Origin: Paenibacillus_D sp047238105
GTDB taxonomy: Bacteria > Bacillota > Bacilli > Paenibacillales > Paenibacillaceae
Assembly: GCF_047238105.1 (NCBI RefSeq)
Contig: NZ_JBDFMD010000001.1
Span: forward strand, 2,914,001 to 2,978,000
Direction of reading: 5' to 3'
DNA: 64,000 bases
The notes under the pieces were generated by a model. That model did not search any database. It was not told the DNA's origin and worked only from the letters and a program-made list of their open reading frames with translations. Within the stretch, counting starts at the first letter, position 1, and every line of letters starts with the position of its first letter. The translations under genes and the position numbers were made by a program. Below are positions 51,995-61,241 of this stretch, piece by piece.

Positions 51995-52709
51995 CGCGAT
52001 TCTAATTATTGTACCTGCCTACAACGAGGCTGAAGGCATCCGCAGCGTCGTCGAGAACATCCGCCGCCAGATCCCGCACGCCGACATCCTCGTCGTCAAT
52101 GACGGATCGACCGATGCTACCGGCGAGCAGGCAGCATCGAGCGGCGCCTTCGTCCTGCACCTGCCCTGCAATCTAGGCATTGGCGGCGCCGTCCAGACAG
52201 GCTACCAGTACGCTGCCCGCCATGGGTATCGCTATGCCGCGCAGATGGACGGCGACGGCCAGCATGATCCCGCCGACTTTGCGGCGATGCTGGAGGCCCT
52301 GCAGACCTCCGGCTGCGACATGGTCGTCGGCTCGCGCTTCGTGGAGAAGCTGGGCTTTCAATCGACGTTCCTGCGGCGGCTGGGGATCGAAGTGCTGGCC
52401 CGTCTGCTGACGCGGCTGCTGAGCCGACGCGTCACCGATCCCACCTCGGGCTTCCGGATCTGCGGCGAGCGGGCGCTGCGGCTGTTCGCCGCCGACTATC
52501 CGACCGACTATCCCGAAGTGGAGGCGCTGGTCCAGCTGGACAACTGCGGCTATACGTTCCATGAGGTGCCGGTCGTCATGAAAGCACGGGTCGCCGGCAC
52601 GTCCAGCATCTCCCCCGGCAAGTCGGTCTACTACATGATCAAGGTCATCCTGGCTGTCCTGATCGCCCGGACTCGCAAGGAGAAATGGTGGGTGCGCTAT
52701 GAAGGGTGA
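51987..52709 (+). CDS. Glycosyltransferase family 2, polyprenyl-phosphate sugar synthase type
   Basis: A 240-residue cytosolic GT2 enzyme: VPAYNEAEGI, ILVVNDGSTDATGE, GGAVQTGYQYA, QMDGDGQHDPADF and GSRFVEK are the DPM1/YkcC-like motifs, with intact DGDG metal site. It probably loads a nucleotide sugar onto undecaprenyl phosphate for the GT39 enzyme. Its start overlaps the end of the GT39 gene by eight bases, and its end overlaps the DUF2304 gene. Confidence 0.93.
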   Translation: MRNAILIIVPAYNEAEGIRSVVENIRRQIPHADILVVNDGSTDATGEQAASSGAFVLHLPCNLGIGGAVQTGYQYAARHGYRYAAQMDGDGQHDPADFAAMLEALQTSGCDMVVGSRFVEKLGFQSTFLRRLGIEVLARLLTRLLSRRVTDPTSGFRICGERALRLFAADYPTDYPEVEALVQLDNCGYTFHEVPVVMKARVAGTSSISPGKSVYYMIKVILAVLIARTRKEKWWVRYEG

Positions 52710-53073
52710 TCTGTACCTGCTCAGCTTCCTGATCAGCGCCGGCTTCCTCGGCGTCATCCTCTATCTGATCCGCAGCCGCAAGCTGCGGGAGCAATACGCC
52801 CTGCTCTGGCTCATCCTCAGCCTGGTCATGATGTCGCTGTCGCTCTTCCCCGGGCTCCTCGATCTGCTGGCGGACCGGCTCGGCGTCGATTATGCGCCGT
52901 CGCTGCTCTACCTGCTGGGCCTGATGTCGGTGCTCTGCATCATGCTGCATCTGACGATGGCTGTCTCCGCCCTCACCCGCCGGATCATCGTACTCACCCA
53001 GGCGCTGGCGCTGCAGGAGCAGAAGAACGGCCAGTTGGAAGCGCACCTGCGCACTGGTGATCAACAGCCATGA
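52699..53073 (+). CDS. DUF2304 family membrane protein
   Basis: A 124-residue protein with three membrane segments and a C-terminal coiled coil (LTRRIIVLTQALALQEQKNGQLEAHL). REQYALLWLILSLVMMSLSLFPGLLDLLA is typical of DUF2304, a family often coded next to polyprenyl-phosphate glycosyltransferases. Starts within the GT2 gene and overlaps the next gene by four bases, so it is tightly coupled. Probably a helper of the GT2 enzyme or the flippase. Confidence 0.88.
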   Translation: MKGDLYLLSFLISAGFLGVILYLIRSRKLREQYALLWLILSLVMMSLSLFPGLLDLLADRLGVDYAPSLLYLLGLMSVLCIMLHLTMAVSALTRRIIVLTQALALQEQKNGQLEAHLRTGDQQP

Positions 53074-53414
53074 CGTATCTGATGCTGCTGCTCAATATAT
53101 TGCTGCTCGTCGCCGGCCAGTACGTATGGAAGCTCGGCCTCACGCAAGCCGGCGGGCTGGGCTGGCACAATCTGCCCCAGGTCGCCCTCTCGCCGCTCAT
53201 CCTGCTCGGGATCGGCTGCTACGGACTGGCGACCCTGCTCTGGCTGGCTGTGCTGTCTCGCTTGCCGCTCAGCAGCGCCTATCCGCTGCAGAGTCTCGCC
53301 TATGTCATCGGTCTGTTCGTCGCTTGGCAGCTGCTCGGCGAAGCGATCCCGGCCAACCGCTGGTTCGGCACCGGGCTCATCCTCGCCGGCGTTCTCGTCG
53401 TCAGCTGGAAATAG
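53070..53414 (+). CDS. Small EamA/SMR-type transporter (flippase candidate)
   Basis: A 114-residue membrane protein with four hydrophobic segments and the DMT/SMR pattern: LLLVAGQYVWKLGLTQAG, LSRLPLSSAYPLQSLAYVIGLFVAWQLLGEAIPANRWFGTGLILAGVLVVS. It resembles ArnE/ArnF, the pair that flips lipid-linked aminoarabinose; here it would flip the polyprenyl-phosphate sugar outward. Overlaps the DUF2304 stop by four bases (ATGA). Last of the four coupled genes. Confidence 0.87.
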   Translation: MTYLMLLLNILLLVAGQYVWKLGLTQAGGLGWHNLPQVALSPLILLGIGCYGLATLLWLAVLSRLPLSSAYPLQSLAYVIGLFVAWQLLGEAIPANRWFGTGLILAGVLVVSWK

Positions 53415-53462
53415 CCGGGGCAGCCTTTATCCTATTCGCAACAACAGGAGGTAACTACTCTC

Positions 53463-55703
53463 ATGAACAACATGTACAAAACTGCCTTAGCGGCACTGAT
53501 AGCTGCCACGGTGTGGGCACCGCCCGGCAGCGCTTATGCCGCGCCACAGCCCGATTTGGATGTCCCCTCGTCACAGATGGACCGCAGCGGCGGCTCCAAA
53601 CAAACCGACGGCACATCTATGACGCCCTCCTCTGCGGCAAATGGGGCAGGAGCAGATACCGCAGCCGATGATTCCCCCGACCTGGTTGCCGGCGCGTCCG
53701 GCACGGCTGCGGACCATACCCCTCCAGTCCTAGAGGACGCTTCTCCCGAAGCCGCAGGCGACGAAACGGTCGCGTCGCAAACTGCGGAGCCCTCCGGAGT
53801 ACCGAACAGCTCGTCCTCCGGCTCCGCTCAAACTCCGGATTCCCGGCTCATCCTGACCATGAACAGCGACCAGGCACAGCAGCATGGCCGCACTTACACG
53901 TCGCCCCGACCAACAACCGTGCGTGAGGGCGTCTCCTACGTCGGCATCCGCTTCTTGACCGAGCGGCTCGGCGGTACGGTCGCCTACGATGCCGGCACTG
54001 GCGAGACTGTCGTGCGAGTTAGCGGCCGAGAGCTGCGCTACCGTACAGACAGTGCAAGCTACAGCGTCGATGGGGCGATCCGGACGATGCGGGGCACTGT
54101 CTATGCCGACCGCAATCACCTGATGGTGCCGCTCACTTCGCTCACCTCGGCGCTTGGCCTGCGCTATGCGGTAGAAGGCAAGACGATCCTGCTGCAGCTG
54201 GCGGACAAGCCGGTCGCCTCCTTCGAGGTGTCGGCCCGCAAGATCGCACCTGGTCAGCAGATTACTTACACCCCCTCGGCCACCTCCCCGCAAGGGCTGG
54301 CCATCGTGGACGAACGATGGGAAGGCTGGCAGCCCAGCTACGACGTGCCGGGTACATATACGATCAGCTACTATGTGCAAGATGCTGCGGGGACCTGGAG
54401 CGATCCGTACACCGTTACCATCGAGGTGGAGGCTCCGTATGTGCCGCCGGTCGCCCAGTTCAGCACGGATAAGGAGGTCTACCGGATGGGCGAGCTGGTC
54501 CGGTACACCGACCGGAGCACGGATGAGCAAGGGGTGGTCGTCGAACGCAAGTGGGACAACAACAAGCCGGCGTTTTTTGAGCCGGGCCTGCAGACCGTGA
54601 CACTCGTCGTCACCGACACCCGCGGCGCTTCCTCCACGTTCAGCAAGGTCATCCGCATCACGGAGGAGATGCTGTATACGCAGGAGGAATTCGCTCTGCG
54701 GCACACGCCGGCTGGCAGCAACATGCCGATCGACAATCTGGCGGTACTGCAGATAGAGGCGCTCCCCTATCGCTATACGACAGAGTCCCAGACGCTATTC
54801 CGCAGCAGCGGACCGGAGTCCGTCTTCGAGGACGGTGTACTGTACGAGGATGTCATCCGGGGCGAAGCCCGCTTCCTGCTCCACCACAAGAACCGGATGG
54901 ACAAGCGGGCCAAGCTCTATCTGGTCGCGGAGAATACCGGTCCGGAGACGGCTGTGCTGCGGCTGACCGGCGAAGGGCTGGCCGGCCCGACGCCGTACGC
55001 CGAGATTGCCGGACGGATGTCGCTGGGCCGCTATCTGGCCTCTGAAGCGGCCGGCGGCACCGGGACGATCCGTCTGGCCCCCGGGGAGCGCGTGCTGCTC
55101 TTTGACAGTCTGACGCAGGCCAAAGCGCTGTCGCCGGGCGACATCGTCACCTTCACAGGCTCTGTGTCGGCGAACGGCCCGATCAGATATTCGTCGCTGC
55201 TGATCGCCGAAGACCGGGAGCCCCTGGATGCCCTGGGCAGCCTGCCCCGGCTCGACCCGAAGGAATCGATCATTCGCGGCACCTTCGCAGAGGCCAACCG
55301 GGTATTCCGCTACGATGAGCCCATCGGAGGACGGCCGCTCCGGCTGCCGCTGACAGATAATACGACGGATCCTTTCCAGCGTGGTACGGACGGCATCATG
55401 GGCAGCTCCACCGTCAATTCGGGCAACTATGGCGTCATGTACAAGCTCCGGCTGAACCGCGTCGAGCCGCATACCGTGATTGCCTTCAACCCGCGCGGCG
55501 GCCTGTATGTCGGCTCTGCCCGGGTCAACGGCGAAGTCGTCGGCTTCTCCCATCTGGGCATGAGCAGCGCTACCCGCGAAGCGAGTGTGCTCTACCGTAC
55601 CGGCGATCGGGCGGAGGCTGTCGATATCTGGATCAGCCCCTCGGCGGGCAGTAATCTGCCTTTCACCCTGCTCTTCCTGCCGATGCCCGAAGAACGAAGC
55701 TAG
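53463..55703 (+). CDS. Surface protein with copper-amine-oxidase N-terminal and PKD-like domains
   Basis: A 746-residue secreted protein: signal peptide (to AYAAPQP), a disordered Ser/Gly/Asp-rich region (about 30-130), then a copper-amine-oxidase N-terminal-type domain (about 145-260; VREGVSYVGIRFLTERLGGTVAYDAGTGETVVRV, HLMVPLTSLTSALGLRYAVEGKTILLQL), two PKD-like units (ARKIAPGQQITYTPSATSP and STDKEVYRMGELVRYTDRS) and a C-terminal beta-rich half with no signature. No sorting motif. AGGAGGTAA precedes the ATG. It lies 48 bp after the sugar-modification genes, so it may be co-transcribed and be a candidate acceptor of the modification; that is inference. Confidence 0.85.
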   Translation: MNNMYKTALAALIAATVWAPPGSAYAAPQPDLDVPSSQMDRSGGSKQTDGTSMTPSSAANGAGADTAADDSPDLVAGASGTAADHTPPVLEDASPEAAGDETVASQTAEPSGVPNSSSSGSAQTPDSRLILTMNSDQAQQHGRTYTSPRPTTVREGVSYVGIRFLTERLGGTVAYDAGTGETVVRVSGRELRYRTDSASYSVDGAIRTMRGTVYADRNHLMVPLTSLTSALGLRYAVEGKTILLQLADKPVASFEVSARKIAPGQQITYTPSATSPQGLAIVDERWEGWQPSYDVPGTYTISYYVQDAAGTWSDPYTVTIEVEAPYVPPVAQFSTDKEVYRMGELVRYTDRSTDEQGVVVERKWDNNKPAFFEPGLQTVTLVVTDTRGASSTFSKVIRITEEMLYTQEEFALRHTPAGSNMPIDNLAVLQIEALPYRYTTESQTLFRSSGPESVFEDGVLYEDVIRGEARFLLHHKNRMDKRAKLYLVAENTGPETAVLRLTGEGLAGPTPYAEIAGRMSLGRYLASEAAGGTGTIRLAPGERVLLFDSLTQAKALSPGDIVTFTGSVSANGPIRYSSLLIAEDREPLDALGSLPRLDPKESIIRGTFAEANRVFRYDEPIGGRPLRLPLTDNTTDPFQRGTDGIMGSSTVNSGNYGVMYKLRLNRVEPHTVIAFNPRGGLYVGSARVNGEVVGFSHLGMSSATREASVLYRTGDRAEAVDIWISPSAGSNLPFTLLFLPMPEERS

Positions 55704-55743
55704 TCCGCTTTTGATCAAGGGAGGCTGAAAACCGGACTTTTTG
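55702..55743 (+). terminator. Terminator after the surface protein gene
   Basis: AGTCCG with CGGACT arms and TTTTT, beginning at the stop codon. Confidence 0.6.
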
Positions 55744-55855
55744 CGTATGCACTAGAAATCGCATTTTCATTGAACATTTTTCGCGCTTCAATCGTCTGAT
55801 TATGTAGAAGAGCGCTGACAGCGTTCGACAGCATCCAGAGGAAGAGGCGAGTAAA

Positions 55856-56974
55856 TTGATCGCGAAGCTGGTCCAGGCAAGACGTATCATTGTCCCCCGC
55901 GTGTTCCAAACCTTGCTATGGGCTCTGGCGATCGTCGGCGCCTGCTATCTGCTCAGTCTGATCCTTCCCTGGGAGGCGTTCTCGGCGCTCGCCGAGCGGA
56001 CATCCGCCAGCGATCAGGCCTCTCTGGCCGGCGCCGTGCTGACCGCAGGCGCGCAGCAGCAACCTGCTGCAGGAGCATCTCCAGCGGGTGAGGCTGCCAG
56101 CACCGGCGACGAGCTCGCGCCGGCAGCCCCTCCCTCCGGCAGCGGCGGAGCAGGCGGAGCGTCCACGGAACCGGAAGACAGGCCGGAAGACAACCCGGAT
56201 TCTGAAGGCGCAGGTGACGCGGCAGCCAATCCGGCAGGCGAGGGCGGCGGCAGTACTGCAGCCCCTGACGATTCGGAGAGCGCCGCTCCACCAGCTCCGC
56301 CAGCAGGTCAGGAGGACTCCTCCGACCCGCCGGCGGGAGAGCCGGCAGATCCTGAAGCCCAGGCGCCTTCCGGCGAACCGGCAGCATCGGGCAGCAAGCA
56401 GGTGGCGCTGACCTTCGACGACGGACCGGATACGCGCTATACGCCGCAAGTGCTGGAGATTTTGCAGCAGTATGGCGTGCAAGCGTCGTTCTTCGTCGTC
56501 GGCACCCAGATCGAGAAGTACCCGGACGTCCTGAAGCAGATACATGACGAAGGCCATACCATCGGCAGCCACACCTACGGCCACGCCAATCTGACCAAGC
56601 TGGAAGGCCCGGCGCTGCTGGACGAGATCGAGAAAGGCGACGCGCTTATCCAGGAGGTGCTCGGCGAGTCCAGCCGATACTTCCGGGCTCCATACGGCGC
56701 CGTCTCCGATCCGCTCCGGGCCGTGCTCCAGGAGACGGGACGCGAGCTGGTCGGCTGGACCGTCGACACCCGCGACTGGGCGGGCACGGCGCCGGAGGAG
56801 ATCCTGCAGATCGTCAAGGATACGGTCAAGCCCGGCGGCATCATCCTGATGCACAGCTTTGGCGGCCGCAAGGGCAATCTGCAGAACACGATCGACGCGC
56901 TCCCGGCAGTGATTGAGTATTTGCAAGAGGAAGGCTACACCCTAGTCCCGATGCCGGAATTATCCCGTTCATAG
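55856..56974 (+). CDS. Polysaccharide deacetylase (carbohydrate esterase 4)
   Basis: Removes acetyl groups from cell-wall or matrix polysaccharide. The 372-residue protein has one membrane anchor (about 14-40), a long disordered spacer rich in Ala, Pro, Gly, Glu and Asp (about 55-180) and a NodB domain (about 183-365) with TFDDGPD, HTYGH (metal ligands), RAPYG, DTRDWAG and LMHSFGG. The start is TTG at 55856, after GAGGAAGAGGCGAG. Function as wall-proximal deacetylase follows from the family and the spacer, which suits reaching across the wall. Confidence 0.93.
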   Translation: MIAKLVQARRIIVPRVFQTLLWALAIVGACYLLSLILPWEAFSALAERTSASDQASLAGAVLTAGAQQQPAAGASPAGEAASTGDELAPAAPPSGSGGAGGASTEPEDRPEDNPDSEGAGDAAANPAGEGGGSTAAPDDSESAAPPAPPAGQEDSSDPPAGEPADPEAQAPSGEPAASGSKQVALTFDDGPDTRYTPQVLEILQQYGVQASFFVVGTQIEKYPDVLKQIHDEGHTIGSHTYGHANLTKLEGPALLDEIEKGDALIQEVLGESSRYFRAPYGAVSDPLRAVLQETGRELVGWTVDTRDWAGTAPEEILQIVKDTVKPGGIILMHSFGGRKGNLQNTIDALPAVIEYLQEEGYTLVPMPELSRS

Positions 56975-56986
56975 CTCATAGCAAAC

Positions 56987-57025
56987 ATCCCCCTGCCGGC
57001 TCGATGCCGGCAGGGGGATTTTATT
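56987..57025. terminator. Strong terminator between convergent genes
   Basis: Perfect 14-bp stem (ATCCCCCTGCCGGC with GCCGGCAGGGGGAT) around TCGAT, then TTTATTT. It serves the deacetylase and, on the other strand, possibly the sugar-binding protein gene. Confidence 0.9.
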
Positions 57026-57034
57026 TACTTCGCT

Positions 57035-58795
57035 CTATTTTACTTCGTCGTACCAGGCGTTGACCTCTTCGGTGATTTTGTCGCCGCCCGATTTCCGCCA
57101 GCTGTCGGTCATTTTTTCGAACTCCTCCGGCGGAGACTGACTATATATAATCTTGTTGTAGGCTTCGTTGACCAGTTTGTTCAGCAGCTCGTTTTTGCTC
57201 TGCATCGTCTCCGTCAGCGGGCCCATATAGTAATTTTTGTGGTAGACATCCTGCTGGTCCATGATGACCTTCATCGCATGGATGTTCTCCTGCTTGCGGC
57301 CGCCGACCTCCATCTGCTCGTACGGCGTCGTCAGCTCACCGCCCTCAGCCGCCTTCACCATACTGTCCGCATACAGCGTCGGGATCCGCGCTCCTTCATA
57401 AGTCAGCGTATAGAAGAACGGGTTGGGCAACGAGTTGTTCAGATCGACATCCGGGAACAGATCGGGATGCTCCTTCGCCGTGTTGTTGTCGCGGATGACC
57501 GTGCCGTCCGGTGCCACGGCATAATCGTAGCCTTCGGCGAAGCCCAGTGCGAACTCGCTGTCCGGCTCCGGATTGGCCAGGTTGTCGAAGAAGAAATTGT
57601 AGTAATGCAGCACCGCTTCCGGATGCGCGGCGTTTTTGTTGATGAACAGATAGCCGTTCACCGGCGGATTGTTGCCCGCAGCACCGGCCACGCCCGAAGG
57701 CCCCGTCGGCAGCGGATACGCTTTGTACTCCGCACCCGGTACATTGGCTTCCAGGTCGGGCAACGGCCAGGCCGGGATCCAGTTGGGACCGACGATGATG
57801 CCGGCCTGCCCCTTGGTGAAGAACTCCGAACCGCCGACTTCGTCCTTGAGCGCGCTGTCCTGGGAGATATATCCCTTCGCCATCCAATCCCGCAGCCGCA
57901 GCAGCGCTTCCTTCGCTTTGGGATCGACCGAGCCGTTCACGAGTGTACCATCCTCACCTGGGTTCCAGCTGCCAGGGATGATGCCGTAAGCGCCAAATAC
58001 AAAGCCGATATCCGTCATCCAGGTGCTGAAGCCGTTTTTAAAGCCGGTCGCCAGACCCAGCGTATCCTTCTTGCCGTTGCCGTCCGGATCCTGGTTGACG
58101 AAGGCATCCATCACGACCTCGAGCTCGTCAAGTGTCGTCGGCGCCTCAAGGTTCAGCTTCTGCAGCCAGTCTTCGCGGATAAACAGCGTCTGGTTGCCGT
58201 TGTAGGCATAGTCGAGGATCGGCAGCGCCATCTTCTTGCCGTCCCGGGTGATCGGGTACCAGATCGTCGGATCGAGCTCCAGCCCTTCCTTGTACTGCTC
58301 GCCCGCATATTGCTCGATCAGCTCGTCGACCGCCATGAACTGGCCGGAATCCAGCAGCAGATTGACCGTCTCCATGTCGCCGCGGTAGCGGACGACGTCC
58401 GGCATCTTCTCGCCGGAGGAGAGCATCAGGCGCAGCTTGGTTTTGTAGGCATCATTGGTGTTGGTGACGACCCAGTCGTACTTGAGGTCGATGCCGAGCC
58501 GCTCCTTCACGAGACGGGTATGGACGTTGTCCTCCATACTCTCGCCTTTCTTGAACACTGCCGCGTTCTGATCCAGCCCCACGACAGTCGAGATTGTGAT
58601 CGGCGGATCGTACTTGCCATCCACGAAGCCTTTGTCCCCTGCCTCGCCTTGATTGTTGCCCTGACCCTCTGTCTGGGTCCCCTGGCCCTGACCGGTGCCC
58701 GTGCCGCCTTCCGTCCCGCCGGTATCTCCGCCGTTGCTGCACGCAGCGATGAAGATCAGCACCAGTACCAGCATAACTGCCAACCATCGTTTCAT
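57035..58795 (-). CDS. Extracellular solute-binding lipoprotein, LplA-like
   Basis: Substrate-binding component of a carbohydrate ABC transporter. The 586-residue lipoprotein has signal VMLVLVLIFIAAC (acylated at Cys19), a Gly/Thr/Gln-rich linker (about 20-50), and the large type 1 fold (about 60-580): LFIREDWLQKLNLEAPTTLDELEVVMDAFVNQDPDGNG is characteristic. The start at 58795 (MKRW) follows GGGGGAT at good spacing; upstream in-frame starts are less well placed. Permeases lie 137 bp upstream on the same strand. It is long for the class, typical of the Paenibacillus LplA group, with sugar oligomer as probable cargo. Confidence 0.93.
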   Translation of the reverse strand: MKRWLAVMLVLVLIFIAACSNGGDTGGTEGGTGTGQGQGTQTEGQGNNQGEAGDKGFVDGKYDPPITISTVVGLDQNAAVFKKGESMEDNVHTRLVKERLGIDLKYDWVVTNTNDAYKTKLRLMLSSGEKMPDVVRYRGDMETVNLLLDSGQFMAVDELIEQYAGEQYKEGLELDPTIWYPITRDGKKMALPILDYAYNGNQTLFIREDWLQKLNLEAPTTLDELEVVMDAFVNQDPDGNGKKDTLGLATGFKNGFSTWMTDIGFVFGAYGIIPGSWNPGEDGTLVNGSVDPKAKEALLRLRDWMAKGYISQDSALKDEVGGSEFFTKGQAGIIVGPNWIPAWPLPDLEANVPGAEYKAYPLPTGPSGVAGAAGNNPPVNGYLFINKNAAHPEAVLHYYNFFFDNLANPEPDSEFALGFAEGYDYAVAPDGTVIRDNNTAKEHPDLFPDVDLNNSLPNPFFYTLTYEGARIPTLYADSMVKAAEGGELTTPYEQMEVGGRKQENIHAMKVIMDQQDVYHKNYYMGPLTETMQSKNELLNKLVNEAYNKIIYSQSPPEEFEKMTDSWRKSGGDKITEEVNAWYDEVK

Positions 58796-58931
58796 TCTTG
58801 TATCCCCCATCCCATGATTTTCTTTCAATGCCATATTTAAGCTTTGACTTATGAATTCACTATAACGCCAAATCCCGCGTCTGCGACATACCCGCTTGTT
58901 TGGCTCTATGCCTTTTTTTCGATCAGGATGC

Positions 58932-59810
58932 CTATTCCTTGACCGCCCCGAGGATGATGCCCTTTACAAAGTATTTCTGCAAAAACGGGTAGACCAGCAG
59001 AATCGGCAGCGTGCCGATAAAGATCTGCGCCGATTTGACGGTGCGCTGCGACAGGCTCTTCATCTCGTTGACATCGACGTTGATCTGGTTGAAGTCCTGC
59101 TGGACGATCACCGTCTGCAGGAAGGTCGACAGCGGATAGTTGCGGTAATCTGTCATGTAGAGCAGGCCATCGAACCAGGAGTTCCAGTGAAACACCATCG
59201 TGAACAGCGAGATCGTCGCCAGCGCCGGCAGCGATATCGGCAGGTAGACGCTCCACAGCGTCCGGAAATGACCCGCGCCGTCCATCAGCGCCGCCTCCTC
59301 CAGCTCGCGCGGCACGGCACGGAAGAAGTTCATCATGAGTACCATGTTGAACACATTGACCGCTACCGGCAGTACGAGCGCCCACATCGTGTTCATCAGA
59401 TCCAGGTTGCGGATCAGCATATAGCTCGGCACGATCCCGCCGCTGAAGAGCATCGTGAACAGAAAAAACCAGGTGTACAGCGTGCGGCTGCGGAAGCCGT
59501 GCGCATCCTTGGAGATGGCGTAGGCTGCCAGTACGATCAGTCCCATGCCGATAAGCGTCCCCAGCACCGTCCGCTGCACGCCGACCAGCAGCGCACGGTG
59601 GAAATTGCTGTTGTTGAGCGTCTTGGCGTAGGCTTCTGTGTTGAAGTCGATCGGCAGCAGGCCGACCAGATTGGCGTTGGCCGGTGCGCTGCCGCTGAAG
59701 CTGACAGCCAGGATATGGATCAGCGGCAGGATGCATGAGAGACAGATCAGGGTCAGCAGCAGGTAGTTGAAGACGCTGAATACTTTGTAGCCTGACGATT
59801 TGTAATACAT
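58932..59810 (-). CDS. Sugar ABC transporter permease, LplC/CUT1 type
   Basis: Inner-membrane permease of 292 residues with six hydrophobic segments and the EAA loop EEAALMDGAGHFRTLWSVYLPISLPALATI for contact with the ATPase. The start at 59810 (MYYKSSGYKVF) follows GGGAGGGAA; the frame extends upstream without another ribosome site. Second of the three transporter genes. No ATPase gene is nearby, usual for LplABC-type systems, which share a general MsmX-like ATPase. Confidence 0.94.
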   Translation of the reverse strand: MYYKSSGYKVFSVFNYLLLTLICLSCILPLIHILAVSFSGSAPANANLVGLLPIDFNTEAYAKTLNNSNFHRALLVGVQRTVLGTLIGMGLIVLAAYAISKDAHGFRSRTLYTWFFLFTMLFSGGIVPSYMLIRNLDLMNTMWALVLPVAVNVFNMVLMMNFFRAVPRELEEAALMDGAGHFRTLWSVYLPISLPALATISLFTMVFHWNSWFDGLLYMTDYRNYPLSTFLQTVIVQQDFNQINVDVNEMKSLSQRTVKSAQIFIGTLPILLVYPFLQKYFVKGIILGAVKE

Positions 59811-59892
59811 CTGCTTCCCTCCCTGTAAGATAACCCCACAAAGTGGGGGGTTGGCTTCGAAGCGTACACAAGTACTTTGCGGGGGTCCCGCA

Positions 59893-60900
59893 TCAGAATA
59901 TCCGATACCCGGCATACCGGGCCGCCAGCCGGTATGAGATGACGATCAAGACCAGCCCGACGACCGATTTGAACATCCCCACCGCCGTACCAAAGCTGTA
60001 CTGGCCGTTCAGGATCGCGGTCCGGTAGACGAACGTGTCGATGATGTCGCCCTTGTCGTAGACCAGCGGGTTGTACAGATTGAAGATCTGGTCGAAGCCC
60101 GCATTGAGAATATTGCCCAGCGACAGGGTGCCGACGACAACGGCGATCGGGATCATGGCCGGCATGGTGATGTGCAGTGTCTGCCGCCACCGGTTCGCTC
60201 CATCGACCTCTGCTGCCTCGTAGAGGGAAGGGTTGACGCCGGCCAGCGCCGCCAGGAAGACGATCGTATTGAACCCGAAGTTCTGCCAGATGTCGCTGAC
60301 GACGACGGTGAAGCGGAACCAGTTGCCGTCGCCGAGCCAGAATACCGGGTCCAGACCTAGCGCCGACAGCGTCCGGTTGACGATGCCTTCGCTGGAGAGC
60401 ATGTCGGTGAGGATCGCGCCGAGGATGACCCATGAGATGAAATGCGGCAGATAGACGAGCGTCTGCACGACCCGCTTGTAGAGGATCATGCGAATCTCAT
60501 TGAGCAGAATCGCAAACCCGAACGGCACCAGCAGACCGAAGACGATCTTGAGACCGGCGATGATCAGCGTGTTCAGGATAACCTGCTTGCTGTCGGGGTA
60601 CTCGAACATGAAGCGGAAATGCTCCAGGCCGACGAATGGCGAGCCGAAGATGCCGTCATACGGCTTGAAATCCTGGAAGGCCATCACTAGTCCGCCCATC
60701 GGCACGTAGGCAAAGACGATCGTCACCAGGACGGCGGGCAGCAGCATCAGATGCAGCGGCCAGGTGAGGCTCCAGCGTTCGCGTTGTCTGCGTGCGGCAC
60801 GTCGGGCCGGCGGGCCTGGGCTCGGTGTTGCCGTGACAGCTGCATCCGCTGCGGCACGGCCGGCTTGCGCCGGCGGCGCGGGGTTGATAGGGTGTTCCAT
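59893..60900 (-). CDS. Sugar ABC transporter permease, LplB/CUT1 type
   Basis: Inner-membrane permease of 335 residues with an Ala/Pro/Arg-rich cytosolic N-tail (about 1-40), six or so membrane segments and the EAA loop YEAAEVDGANRWRQTLHITMPAMIPI. AGGAGCCGG precedes the ATG. First gene of the transporter operon (LplB, LplC, LplA order) on the minus strand. Expression is probably governed by the divergent YesM/YesN pair across the 340-bp gap. Confidence 0.95.
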   Translation of the reverse strand: MEHPINPAPPAQAGRAAADAAVTATPSPGPPARRAARRQRERWSLTWPLHLMLLPAVLVTIVFAYVPMGGLVMAFQDFKPYDGIFGSPFVGLEHFRFMFEYPDSKQVILNTLIIAGLKIVFGLLVPFGFAILLNEIRMILYKRVVQTLVYLPHFISWVILGAILTDMLSSEGIVNRTLSALGLDPVFWLGDGNWFRFTVVVSDIWQNFGFNTIVFLAALAGVNPSLYEAAEVDGANRWRQTLHITMPAMIPIAVVVGTLSLGNILNAGFDQIFNLYNPLVYDKGDIIDTFVYRTAILNGQYSFGTAVGMFKSVVGLVLIVISYRLAARYAGYRIF

Positions 60901-61241
60901 TCTACCGGCTCCTTTTAGAAGTAGTTCAATAGTCCGCTGTTGATCACGAAGTAACTCTAGGAAGCGGATTCGACATCGAATCTTGAATGCATGCGAAACT
61001 TCCGGTGCTCACGTAGCCTTAACTACGCTCCGCTCCTCAGTTCCTCCTGCCGGAGGGCCTTCTCGGTGCTGAACACCGTACGTTTTGAACACGTACTTTT
61101 ACGTTGACTTTACTCTGCATTCTGTATATTAATTGTATCAATGGGATTTTCGCGCTCACAGACCTGTTTTTTTGGAACGATGCCATTTTGTTGATCGATC
61201 GCGCGGCTTGCGGCAGCTAGTGAAGAAGGGGGCACGGCGGG
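60901..61241. other. Intergenic region between transporter and YesMN genes
   Basis: About 340 bp. The part at about 60993-61105 is GC-rich with several short inverted patterns (CCGGTGCTCACGTA, TGCCGGAGGG, CGGTGCTGAACACCG) and looks like a dispersed repeat of the kind seen between operons in this group, though I cannot confirm copies in this window. The plus-strand AAGGGGGC before 61242 is the ribosome site of the kinase. No gene seen. Confidence 0.45.
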
